Shown piece by piece: positions 27,425-34,913 of a DNA stretch of 61,732 nucleotides (position 1 is its first letter; every line of letters begins with the position of its first letter). The stretch is taken from NCBI GenBank assembly GCA_012517375.1, contig JAAYVC010000006.1, positions 1 to 61,732 on the forward strand, in the 5' to 3' direction. The DNA comes from a bacterium. Lineage in GTDB: Bacteria; Hydrothermota; Tepidihabitantia; B3-TA06. Both the position numbers and the translations under genes were made by a program. The notes under the pieces were generated by a model, which saw nothing but the letters and a program-made list of their open reading frames with translations, had not been told where the DNA came from and did no database searches.

Positions 27425-28273
27425 ATGAACTATGCAGCCATTAGATTTCTTTTTTGTCTGTTGTTCGTCGCCATCGAAGGTTTTGCCTACGATAATCAGG
27501 AACACTCGTCCGCAACCTTTTGGCATGATGGAACCTTTCACCAGGACAAGATTGACTGTTCGAAGATAAAAGAAGGTACTATTCGGGCAGAAGTTGACGG
27601 GAAATGGCAAGACTACAAAATACGTGATTTGCCTGAATCGTTTCAGAAGTGGAGTTTTGAGCGCAGATTGGAGACGCTTGAACGCTTCCGCAACCAGCAG
27701 CCTCCTGAGCTTTCCGGTCCGCACAACGGGATGGTTGCAACATACGGTGTAGCCCGCAACGACAGCAGATTCAATGTAAACAACGCCGTTAAGGGGATGG
27801 GTTGGCTTCCTCGTCAGGATAAGCTTGAAGAGATGATAAATCTACTTGAATCAACTGCCGGGGATGACTTCAATTCGAAACTCAACAGACTTGATTCCTT
27901 GTACAATCAAGGTAGTGAGATTTTTGATCCAGGATGTCAGGTTAGCCTCGAGCTTTACTCAACACCCGAATTCGAAACAGCTACATTCCTGAATCAGATG
28001 ACTAATCCTGCTTGTGCGGTCGTTTTCCTTGACATGCCTTCGTATGAATTCAAGGCAATTGCACATCTTATGCATCCGGAAGATCCACAACTCACTGAAA
28101 TAGAAAGGCTCCAAGTCGAATACGCTAACCTTGTTCATTCATATTTCCATGGTTCTTTCGCAACACAGTTTACTGCAGTTGTCTATTACGTTGTTGAGGT
28201 CTACGATAATTCTCCTGGTAAGCCTGAGGCAAAGGGAAGACGAATAGTTCCAGAGTTGCCTCTTATGCCTTAG
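27425..28273 (+). CDS. Secreted protein of unknown function
   Basis: I do not recognise this protein. The first ~22 residues (MNYAAIRFLFCLLFVAIEGF) look like a signal peptide; the mature part of about 260 residues is charged, with three cysteines and no repeat or sorting domain. GGAGG before the ATG and a 13-base gap to lon place it on the lon transcript, which would tie it to envelope stress, though this is only context. Confidence 0.65.
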   Translation: MNYAAIRFLFCLLFVAIEGFAYDNQEHSSATFWHDGTFHQDKIDCSKIKEGTIRAEVDGKWQDYKIRDLPESFQKWSFERRLETLERFRNQQPPELSGPHNGMVATYGVARNDSRFNVNNAVKGMGWLPRQDKLEEMINLLESTAGDDFNSKLNRLDSLYNQGSEIFDPGCQVSLELYSTPEFETATFLNQMTNPACAVVFLDMPSYEFKAIAHLMHPEDPQLTEIERLQVEYANLVHSYFHGSFATQFTAVVYYVVEVYDNSPGKPEAKGRRIVPELPLMP

Positions 28274-28318
28274 ACAGGCAAAAGTTAATCGACTGTACTA
28301 TTCAGGCTGTTAATCTGC

Positions 28319-28346
28319 TTGACAATCTTAAGCCTAGAGGTATACT
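28319..28346 (+). promoter_or_regulatory. Promoter of the methyltransferase pair
   Basis: TTGACA (28319-28324), 16-base spacer, TATACT (28341-28346). Leader of about 80 bases. Two similar stretches containing TTCAGGC (28301-28307 and 28349-28355) flank the promoter and could be a pair of regulator sites. Confidence 0.72.
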
Positions 28347-28425
28347 GTTCAGGCATTAACTCGGCTTTGAATCTTCTCTAGATAAGCCCTGTGAATTATA
28401 TACGAAAACTCAACAGGAGGAAGAA

Positions 28426-29190
28426 TTGGACTGGAATACAGAAAGGGTGGTGCCCAAGGAGATGGATGTAGTCGCAAGCGACATTCAGCGCATTTCACTA
28501 AAAAACCATCTTGAACGATACCATGTGTCCTCTCAATGGCTGAAAAAGAGATTCAACGGCCATAATGCCAGGATTCTGGATATAGGTTGCGGAACCGGGT
28601 TCGGATCCGAGATACTCGCAGAAGCAGGCGAGGTTCTGGGCGTCGACTTCGATTCCGAAGCCATCGAATATGCAAATCGTCATTATAAAACATCAAGGAC
28701 TTCCTTTATCGTGGGAGATGCCGAAGATAAAAAATTTCTTGAAAGCCTCGGCGCATTTGATGCAATAGTAAGTCTTGAGACAATCGAGCATCTTAAAGAC
28801 CACCGGGCATATCTAGGATGGGTTGCCGGTTCGCTCAGAGCAGGCGGCGCTTTTGTGGTATCGTTTCCTTCCACCCTTACCATGGATTGGGCTGCACCTC
28901 ATCACAAGCGTGATATTTCAAGAAGAGCGGCAAGACGTCTTTTTAAGAAGGGGAAGTTTTCGATCCTGGATAAACATAAGCAAGATTACAAGCTCGATAT
29001 GCGGGATGTTATCTTCGAGACAAAGCACAATAGGGCAATGCCTACTCCGCCTTTGAAGCAGTGGATTAAGATATACCTGACACATCCGCGTCTCTTTTTG
29101 ATGAGGCTCTATCAGATAAGTATTGGGGGAGGGGTGTTGATAGCTCATCAGCAGTATCTTTTGGAACCTAAAAAAAACCATCATGGTTGA
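28426..29190 (+). CDS. Class I SAM-dependent methyltransferase (paralogue 1)
   Basis: 254 residues, Rossmann-fold methyltransferase: motif I ILDIGCGTGFG near residue 47, GVDFDSEAIEYA (acidic ribose-binding loop), IVSLETIEHL (motif IV) and a FPSTLTMDWAAPHHKRD segment. Methyl acceptor unknown; the UbiG/COQ5-like layout and basic C-terminal tail could suit lipid, quinone or sugar substrates. The start is TTG behind AGGAGGA. It forms a pair with the next gene, to which it is clearly homologous. Confidence 0.82.
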   Translation: MDWNTERVVPKEMDVVASDIQRISLKNHLERYHVSSQWLKKRFNGHNARILDIGCGTGFGSEILAEAGEVLGVDFDSEAIEYANRHYKTSRTSFIVGDAEDKKFLESLGAFDAIVSLETIEHLKDHRAYLGWVAGSLRAGGAFVVSFPSTLTMDWAAPHHKRDISRRAARRLFKKGKFSILDKHKQDYKLDMRDVIFETKHNRAMPTPPLKQWIKIYLTHPRLFLMRLYQISIGGGVLIAHQQYLLEPKKNHHG

Positions 29191-29224
29191 AACATAAAAT
29201 CTTCTAAAGTAAGGAAATTATAGA

Positions 29225-30046
29225 ATGGCTGGAATAACCGAAAGAGTATATCCTAAAGAAATGGATGCCCATGCCATGGATAATATCCAGGGCATTATGT
29301 ATAAAGTATTTACGACCCGTTACAAAGTTGCCAGGGATTGGTTAAGGAGCCATTTTGGCTCACGCGAGATAAGGATTTTAGATATCGCCTGCGGCTCGGG
29401 CTACGGTTCAGAAATCCTTTCTGACCTTGGAGAAGTTACAGGTGTGGATATTGATAAAGAGACCGTTGAGTACGCGCGTAAAAACTATAGCAATGGTCGA
29501 ACTGCTTTTCTTGAAGGCAATGCGGATGATGCGTCTTTTCTTAGAACCCTTGGTCATTTTGATGCTGTAGTAAGTCTGGCAACTGTCGAGCACGTTGCAG
29601 AACCTTATTCATACATGAACTGGATAAGAAAGGCAATAGGCCCAAGAGGGGCAGCAGTCGTGTGTTTCCCTTCGGTCGTTACTATGGATTGGGCTGCGCC
29701 TCATCATAAGCGTGATATATCGAAACCGACGGCAAGAAAGTTGTTCTACAACACGGGATTTGAAATCAAGAAGAGCTTTTATCAAAATCACAAACTGGAT
29801 ATCAGAAATCTTATAAATGAAGTCTCCCACGATGATAATCAGATACCTGTGCCCAGGCTGAAAGAATGGGCAAAATATTTTCTGTTGAATCCTCATCATT
29901 TGTTGTTGAGAATCTACGAAATCACAATCGGCGGCGGGGTACATTTCGGAGACCAGGAGTATCTCCTGCTTCCGAAGCCCGAGGCTGAATTTGATGCGAT
30001 AAAAGTGCGCGGATCCCGTCCTGGTTTGGAAGAGTCCTACGGATAG
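29225..30046 (+). CDS. Class I SAM-dependent methyltransferase (paralogue 2)
   Basis: 273 residues, paralogous to the upstream gene: same N-terminus (ERVYPKEMDAHAMD), motif I ILDIACGSGYG, GVDIDKETVEYA, and the shared TMDWAAPHHKRDIS block. The pair probably arose by tandem duplication and may modify successive positions of one substrate. Substrate unknown. It lies 34 bases after paralogue 1 and is convergent with the GMP synthase genes. Confidence 0.82.
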   Translation: MAGITERVYPKEMDAHAMDNIQGIMYKVFTTRYKVARDWLRSHFGSREIRILDIACGSGYGSEILSDLGEVTGVDIDKETVEYARKNYSNGRTAFLEGNADDASFLRTLGHFDAVVSLATVEHVAEPYSYMNWIRKAIGPRGAAVVCFPSVVTMDWAAPHHKRDISKPTARKLFYNTGFEIKKSFYQNHKLDIRNLINEVSHDDNQIPVPRLKEWAKYFLLNPHHLLLRIYEITIGGGVHFGDQEYLLLPKPEAEFDAIKVRGSRPGLEESYG

Positions 30047-30090
30047 CGTCCGCTTTTATTTCAGAAATGCATTTTTCGAGGAGGTATCTG

Positions 30091-30678
30091 TTACTTTGAT
30101 TCTTTAAAGGATCTTACTATCTCTATGAAATTCTCGAATATCTCGTAGTGGAAATCGGTGTGTTCGACTTCCGGATGAAACTGCACTCCGTACAGGGGTC
30201 GTGAATCATGTTTCATAGCCTCAATTTCACAATCTTTAGAGCGAGCTAGAGAGGAGAACCCTTGCGGCAGTTCGTAAATCTCGTCATTATGCGATTCCCA
30301 AACAGTAAAGCGTTCAGGGAGTCCTTTGAAAAGATCATCAGGATTCGTGACAATTAATTCCGCTTTTCCATATTCAGGGACTTTAGCCGGGCCTGCTTTG
30401 CCGCCGTGGTGCAAGGCTATGAACTGGTGCCCCACGCATATCCCAAGTATGGGTATCGAAAGTTTGTCCAGATAATCGCCGGTCAAACCGAGTTTGAGGG
30501 TCTCGGAACCTATTCTTGGTGCGCCGCCTGAAAGAACAAGCGCGTCTGCTTTAATCTCTCTAGGCTGGGTTGTATTAGGAATTATGTTGGTTTCAATATC
30601 GAGGTCTCTCAGCATGCGCCATTCGCGGTGCGTCCACTGACCTCCGTTATCTACAACGTCAATCCTGACATTAGTCAT
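30091..30678 (-). CDS. guaAA: GMP synthase, glutamine amidotransferase subunit
   Basis: Class I amidotransferase that releases ammonia from glutamine for the partner PP-ATPase. The nucleophile elbow GICVGHQ and the HPEVE His/Glu pair near the C-terminus give a complete triad. 195 residues, a free-standing subunit as in archaea; most bacteria fuse it with the synthetase. It lies four bases after the ATPase subunit gene, with GGGAG seven bases before the ATG. Confidence 0.88.
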   Translation of the reverse strand: MTNVRIDVVDNGGQWTHREWRMLRDLDIETNIIPNTTQPREIKADALVLSGGAPRIGSETLKLGLTGDYLDKLSIPILGICVGHQFIALHHGGKAGPAKVPEYGKAELIVTNPDDLFKGLPERFTVWESHNDEIYELPQGFSSLARSKDCEIEAMKHDSRPLYGVQFHPEVEHTDFHYEIFENFIEIVRSFKESK

Positions 30679-30682
30679 TACA

Positions 30683-31627
30683 TCACTCCCATTCGATGGT
30701 TCCCGGCGGTTTATGGGAGATATCGTATGCTACCCTGACGACGTCTAAAAGAGAGTTTGTTATACGTACGCTTATACGCTCCAAAAGGGAGAATGGGAGC
30801 GGGGAGGCTGAAGCCGTCATCCCGTCTAAACTTTGAACCGCGCGAACAACAACGGTTTCTCCGTATGCCCTTACGTCGCCTCTGACGCCGACGCTCTTTA
30901 CCGGTAAGAGTACCGCAAAGTACTGCCACGGCAGTTCACATTCTCCTTGCGATGCAGCGTGCTCAATCTCTTCCTCAACAATAGCGCATGCCTCTCTCAG
31001 TATTGCTGTCCTCTCCTTCGTAGGGTCGCCGAGAACCCTTACAGCCAGTCCGGGACCTGGAAACGGCTGCTTTTCAGCTATTTCAAGACCCATGTGTCTT
31101 GCGACCTTGCGAACCTCATCCTTGTACAAGTCTCTAAGAGGCTCTGCCAGCTTCATCTTCATCTTTTCGGGCAGTCCGCCGACATTGTGATGGGATTTTA
31201 TTACGTCCCTTAACTGACCGCCTGACTCAATCCAGTCCGGAGCGATAGTTCCCTGGATCAATGTATCCGCCTTGACCTTCTCGGCCTCACGCTCGAATAC
31301 TTTGATGAACATGTTGCCGATGATCTTGCGTTTGCGTTCGGGTTCGGTAACGCCGCGCAGAGCCTTGTAGAACTCCTCGGAAGCGTCGACAAATCTAAGA
31401 TTCAACCCCATATCTTTAAGCAGATTCTGGACATGTCCTGCTTCATTCTTGCGCAGGTAACCAGTATCCACGAAGACTGTGACGAGCCTTTCGGCAATAG
31501 CACGATTGACTAGTACGGCTGCTGTTGTCGAATCAACGCCGCCCGAACAGGCAATGATGGCGGTTCCTTTTATCTCTGTTCGAAGCTTCTCAATCGATTC
31601 ATCCACAAATTTTTGGGGGTCTCTCAT
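30683..31627 (-). CDS. guaAB: GMP synthase, ATP pyrophosphatase subunit
   Basis: Adenylates XMP and aminates it to GMP. PP-loop ACSGGVDST near the N-terminus; the GPGLAVRVLG block and the C-terminal TSKPPGTIEWE-like end (here HKPPGTIEWE) are typical of GuaA. 314 residues from the ATG at 31627, matching archaeal GuaAB starts (DPQKF...). An upstream in-frame TTG is part of the -35 box and is rejected. No ribosome site precedes the ATG, in line with a leaderless mRNA. Confidence 0.9.
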   Translation of the reverse strand: MRDPQKFVDESIEKLRTEIKGTAIIACSGGVDSTTAAVLVNRAIAERLVTVFVDTGYLRKNEAGHVQNLLKDMGLNLRFVDASEEFYKALRGVTEPERKRKIIGNMFIKVFEREAEKVKADTLIQGTIAPDWIESGGQLRDVIKSHHNVGGLPEKMKMKLAEPLRDLYKDEVRKVARHMGLEIAEKQPFPGPGLAVRVLGDPTKERTAILREACAIVEEEIEHAASQGECELPWQYFAVLLPVKSVGVRGDVRAYGETVVVRAVQSLDGMTASASPLPFSLLERISVRITNSLLDVVRVAYDISHKPPGTIEWE

Positions 31628-31632
31628 TGCCG

Positions 31633-31660
31633 AGTATACGGAGGGAAAGGGGAAAGTCAA
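31633..31660 (-). promoter_or_regulatory. Promoter of guaAB-guaAA, leaderless type
   Basis: TTGACT (31660-31655), 16-base spacer, TATACT (31638-31633) on the minus strand; the ATG lies 5 bases further on. The -35 box is only six bases from that of the divergent hydrolase promoter. Confidence 0.75.
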
Positions 31661-31666
31661 GAATCA

Positions 31667-31694
31667 TTGACCGGTAGCGTAAATCATCTATAAT
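31667..31694 (+). promoter_or_regulatory. Promoter of the alpha/beta hydrolase, leaderless type
   Basis: TTGACC (31667-31672), 16-base spacer, TATAAT (31689-31694). The ATG lies 8 bases after the -10 box, with no ribosome site. Confidence 0.75.
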
Positions 31695-31702
31695 TCAAAC
31701 GT

Positions 31703-32617
31703 ATGCAAACCACTGCAATCCTTCTCTTATGCATAACCGGCATAGGTTCAAATGCAGGTTCGTCGTCGCTACCTGATACGAACTCAGGGTGTTTTACCAG
31801 CCAGGATGGGTTGACACTCTACTACTCGAGATATCTTCCTTATGCAATCCGTGGTGTAGTAGTATATGTTACGGGTATTACTGGACTCGATTCAGGTGTT
31901 CAGACAGAGTTTATTGACTCGCTGCTTGCCATCGGTATAGGTGTATACTTTCTTCATCCTCGTGGAACGGGATTCTCACAAGGCAGGAGGGGAGATGAGA
32001 ATATCGAACGTTTTTTATCCGATTACCAGGATTTTGCTGATACCCTCAGCGTTTGGCATCCCGAAGTGCCGCTGTTTCTCTTCGGACACAGCATGAGCGG
32101 CGCATTCGCGATAGAGATTGCAGCGCGAAATTCTAGTACCTATGCCGGTATCATCGCAGTGAACCCGGCTTACAAATACAAACAAAACAAGGGAACAGGG
32201 CCGCAATTCGGTGACTACGTCAAGTACGCTTTTTATTACATCTTCGCGCCTGGCGCCCTTGTCGTCGATATGGCAGGAGATTCTTCTCTAATAGAGCATC
32301 CTGAGGACGCAAAGGAGACAGCCTCAAGAATGAAAAACAACCTTGTAGTAAAGAAATTCAGCATGCGTTATATGGCGGCATCCAAGAGAATCATGAACAA
32401 GTGTATTATCGATGCAAGAACTCTTGATCTACCTCTACTCCTAATTTATGGTGAAAAAGACGAGATCATTGAGCAATCCGGCCATATCGAGCTTTATGAC
32501 AATTGGAAGTCGCGAGACAAAACCATTATTGAGGTTAAAGACGGAGGACACGGTTATCATGTTGTTGTTTGGAGTCTTGCAAAGATTACTGATTGGTTTC
32601 ACGCAAGACTTAACTAA
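31703..32617 (+). CDS. Exported alpha/beta hydrolase, monoacylglycerol-lipase-like
   Basis: 304 residues. A hydrophobic N-terminus (MQTTAILLLCITGIGS) suggests export. Serine nucleophile in GHSMSG near residue 132, Asp in YGEKDEI and His in DGGHGYH near the C-terminus complete the triad; HPRGTGFSQG resembles the lid-preceding HG loop of lysophospholipases and monoglyceride lipases. Substrate not determinable. Stands alone and divergent from the GMP synthase genes. Confidence 0.8.
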   Translation: MQTTAILLLCITGIGSNAGSSSLPDTNSGCFTSQDGLTLYYSRYLPYAIRGVVVYVTGITGLDSGVQTEFIDSLLAIGIGVYFLHPRGTGFSQGRRGDENIERFLSDYQDFADTLSVWHPEVPLFLFGHSMSGAFAIEIAARNSSTYAGIIAVNPAYKYKQNKGTGPQFGDYVKYAFYYIFAPGALVVDMAGDSSLIEHPEDAKETASRMKNNLVVKKFSMRYMAASKRIMNKCIIDARTLDLPLLLIYGEKDEIIEQSGHIELYDNWKSRDKTIIEVKDGGHGYHVVVWSLAKITDWFHARLN

Positions 32618-32655
32618 CTTCTCCACTTTGCCATCGCCCCCCGAAAAAAATCCTT

Positions 32656-32681
32656 TGTGCACCCGGAGTGTACCGTGCACA
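32656..32681. repeat. Short inverted repeat after the hydrolase gene
   Basis: TGTGCAC (32656-32662) and GTGCACA (32675-32681) are exact inverses separated by 12 bases. It could fold after the hydrolase stop or bind a dimeric protein; there is no T-tract, so it is not a classic terminator. Confidence 0.35.
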
Positions 32682-32777
32682 TAAGGTCTAATCGTTTCAA
32701 ATCAGCCAGTTTGCTTATACTTCAATTAAGATAGCAGCGAATGTGAGGATGCTGGCTAAAGCCATTGAATCAGCACT

Positions 32778-32972
32778 TTACCACAAAAGCCCTAATCTTC
32801 CTCCGAGGTATAACAGACCTGCGAAAAGGACGCCGCCTGCTGCAGCGATAATAAAATGAACCAGAGTCTTCTCGCCCCTGTTGCGACGATTCCATCCCCA
32901 GAAAAGGAAAACGAGTCCGGCAAGTCCGAACGCAATAGCCGTAATCGAGATAACGATTCCCCAGGTGCTCAT
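32778..32972 (-). CDS. Two-helix small membrane protein
   Basis: 64 residues with two hydrophobic helices separated by a short basic loop (WNRRNRGEKT). An in-frame start further upstream would place coding sequence over the promoter, so the ATG at 32972 is chosen: it lies 5 bases after a -10 box. No family recognised. Divergent from surE. Confidence 0.7.
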   Translation of the reverse strand: MSTWGIVISITAIAFGLAGLVFLFWGWNRRNRGEKTLVHFIIAAAGGVLFAGLLYLGGRLGLLW

Positions 32973-32977
32973 GCTTG

Positions 32978-33005
32978 AGCATATTCTTAATGGAATCATT
33001 GTCAA
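32978..33005 (-). promoter_or_regulatory. Promoter of the small membrane protein, leaderless type
   Basis: TTGACA (33005-33000), 16-base spacer, TATGCT (32983-32978) on the minus strand; 5 bases to the ATG and no ribosome site. Confidence 0.68.
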
Positions 33006-33055
33006 GCATCCTCCAGATCGGCGCCAACGATGCAAGCGGTTACATGTGCAGAAAG

Positions 33056-33083
33056 TTGACCGAGGATATATATTCCATAAAAT
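33056..33083 (+). promoter_or_regulatory. Promoter of surE, leaderless type
   Basis: TTGACC (33056-33061), 16-base spacer, TAAAAT (33078-33083); the ATG follows after 5 bases without a ribosome site. Confidence 0.72.
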
Positions 33084-33088
33084 AACTC

Positions 33089-33859
33089 ATGACACGGAAA
33101 AGAATCCTTTTAACCAACGATGATGGAATCGATGCCCAAGGAATAAAGACTCTTGAACAGGCACTTGCCGGACTTGGAGAGATATTCGTTATCGCTCCGC
33201 GTGAAGAACAATCAGGTTCCTCTCACAGCCTTACCATAGGAAGGCCTGTAAAAATAGAGGAAAGGGATACCCGCCACATCGCTATCTACGGCACACCGAC
33301 AGATTGCGTACTTCTTGCACACCACTCCTTAATGGAATCGAATATCGACTTGGTGGTTTCGGGCATAAACATGGGATACAATCTTGCCGATGATGTTCTT
33401 TATTCCGGAACTGTTGCGGCTGCCATGGAGGGTCGAATTCTTCGATATCCTTCGGTTGCCGTATCTGCAGCCAGGGATCACTCTACCATTTCCCGTCAAT
33501 CATTGGAATTCATTCAGGAGTTCTGTCGAATGGTACTCGAACGTGGTCAACCAAGATTCGTGAGCATCAATCTTCCTCAGGGCAATCCAAAGGGTGTCAA
33601 GGTAACGCGGCTTGGAAAACGTATCTACAAGGATATCGTGAGCAGAGCCAAGGATTCCAATGGTGAGTGGCACCTTATTCTTTCTGGGGAGATGGCCTCA
33701 GTATCAATGGAGGGTTCCGATACCGACGCAGTCGATACAGGCTATATTTCGGTTACCCCTCTTCATCTCGATCTTACAGGTTTTTCAGAGATGGATGAGC
33801 TTCAGGACGTTTTGAATACATTATCCATCTGCAATTCATTTAACTGCGGACAATCCTGA
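33089..33859 (+). CDS. surE: 5'/3'-nucleotidase SurE
   Basis: Metal-dependent nucleoside-monophosphate phosphatase. The N-terminal LTNDDGIDAQG motif with its two metal-binding Asp residues, the APREEQSGSSHSLT loop and SGINMGYNLADDVLYSGTVAAA are diagnostic. 256 residues, full length. Monocistronic and convergent with the downstream GTPase gene. Confidence 0.95.
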   Translation: MTRKRILLTNDDGIDAQGIKTLEQALAGLGEIFVIAPREEQSGSSHSLTIGRPVKIEERDTRHIAIYGTPTDCVLLAHHSLMESNIDLVVSGINMGYNLADDVLYSGTVAAAMEGRILRYPSVAVSAARDHSTISRQSLEFIQEFCRMVLERGQPRFVSINLPQGNPKGVKVTRLGKRIYKDIVSRAKDSNGEWHLILSGEMASVSMEGSDTDAVDTGYISVTPLHLDLTGFSEMDELQDVLNTLSICNSFNCGQS

Positions 33860-33889
33860 CACTGTAGGAGAGAGCTTGCCAAATATAGC

Positions 33890-34807
33890 TTATTTAGTGT
33901 GGAACTCGACGATATCACCATCCTCAAGAACGTGGTCGCGCGCAACGCGAATGCCTTCCATTGTTTTATTCCAGAGCCTTGCAAACGTAAGATTCTCGGC
34001 GAAATCCTTGTGCAGGTGAACGGCCGCATCTATCAGGATTGCACCTTTCTTGAGGATAACGGGATCATTGAAATCGGCTTCCTTACCTGGTTGTTTGGTG
34101 TACACACGCACAATCTCCAAATTCTCGAATATAGCTTGGTTGATTTCATCCAGACCTACTAGTTGTTCCGCCGAAACGTAAAGGGTTTTTGTTTCAAAAT
34201 GAGGGATTGGACCATCGGGAAGCAAATCAATCTTTGTAGCAATCCAAATGACCTTTGATATTCCGTATTTTTCCAACTCCTGCTTAAGGATGGGAATTTG
34301 TGAGTCTGAATCATTGGATTCGAAAAGAGCAAGTACGAGGTCGGCGTTGCGCAAGATACCCCACTCCCAAGGTTCTGTGTTTTCTAGAATCATCGGAGGC
34401 ATATCGATAAGCTGAAACTGTATGTTCTCGTAAGCAATCATTCCCACGACCGGCTGCTGGGTAGAGAAAGGCCATTCTGCAATAACCGAATCGGCTCCTG
34501 TAAGTGCAACGAATAGGGATGATTTGCCGCTGTTAGCCGAGCCCAGCATGGCTATCTGACCCGCGCCTTGTTTGGGTATGTTGAACATTCTTTCCCGCCG
34601 GGATGATGCCGTTTTAGGTTTGGATTTCATTTCTTTTTCGAGGACAGAAAGCTTCTTTTTCAAATCGGCAAACATCTTTTCGGTGCCTTTGTGTTTCGGC
34701 AAAAGGGCAATCATATCCTTGAGTGCGGCGTGCTTTTCTTCGTTCGTTATCGCTCTGCGGTATCTTTCATCCGCTTCCCTGTACTGGGGGGTAAGATTAG
34801 CCGGCAT
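33890..34807 (-). CDS. DRG/Obg-like GTPase with TGS domain
   Basis: 305 residues. A charged helical N-terminus, a G domain with G1 GSANSGKSS near residue 88 and G4 TKID, and a C-terminal TGS domain (VRVYTKQPGKEADFNDPV through the HLHKDFA motif). The layout matches DRG-type GTPases linked to translation. The G3 motif reads DMPP instead of DxPG, a deviation that may change hydrolysis. AAGGA six bases before the ATG. Confidence 0.82.
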   Translation of the reverse strand: MPANLTPQYREADERYRRAITNEEKHAALKDMIALLPKHKGTEKMFADLKKKLSVLEKEMKSKPKTASSRRERMFNIPKQGAGQIAMLGSANSGKSSLFVALTGADSVIAEWPFSTQQPVVGMIAYENIQFQLIDMPPMILENTEPWEWGILRNADLVLALFESNDSDSQIPILKQELEKYGISKVIWIATKIDLLPDGPIPHFETKTLYVSAEQLVGLDEINQAIFENLEIVRVYTKQPGKEADFNDPVILKKGAILIDAAVHLHKDFAENLTFARLWNKTMEGIRVARDHVLEDGDIVEFHTK

Positions 34808-34835
34808 GCGAGTCCTTAAGCTTAGTCATCATCGA

Positions 34836-34863
34836 AGTATATAGTCTTCAACACAATCGTCAA
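34836..34863 (-). promoter_or_regulatory. Promoter of the TGS GTPase
   Basis: TTGACG (34863-34858), 16-base spacer, TATACT (34841-34836) on the minus strand; 28-base leader with AAGGA. It starts just past the subtilase terminator. Confidence 0.72.
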
Positions 34864-34867
34864 GTAT

Positions 34868-34893
34868 AAAAAAGAGGGGCCAAAAGGCCCCTC
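34868..34893 (-). terminator. Intrinsic terminator of subtilase 1
   Basis: On the minus strand GAGGGGCC-TTTT-GGCCCCTC (8 pairs) is followed by six T residues. It ends the subtilase transcript just before the GTPase promoter. Confidence 0.9.
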
Positions 34894-34913
34894 GAGTTTA
34901 AAAATCTTCAAGG

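Noticed and set aside
31628-31660. N-terminal extension of guaAB from a TTG
   Set aside because: The TTG is the -35 box; the ATG at 31627 fits the family start.
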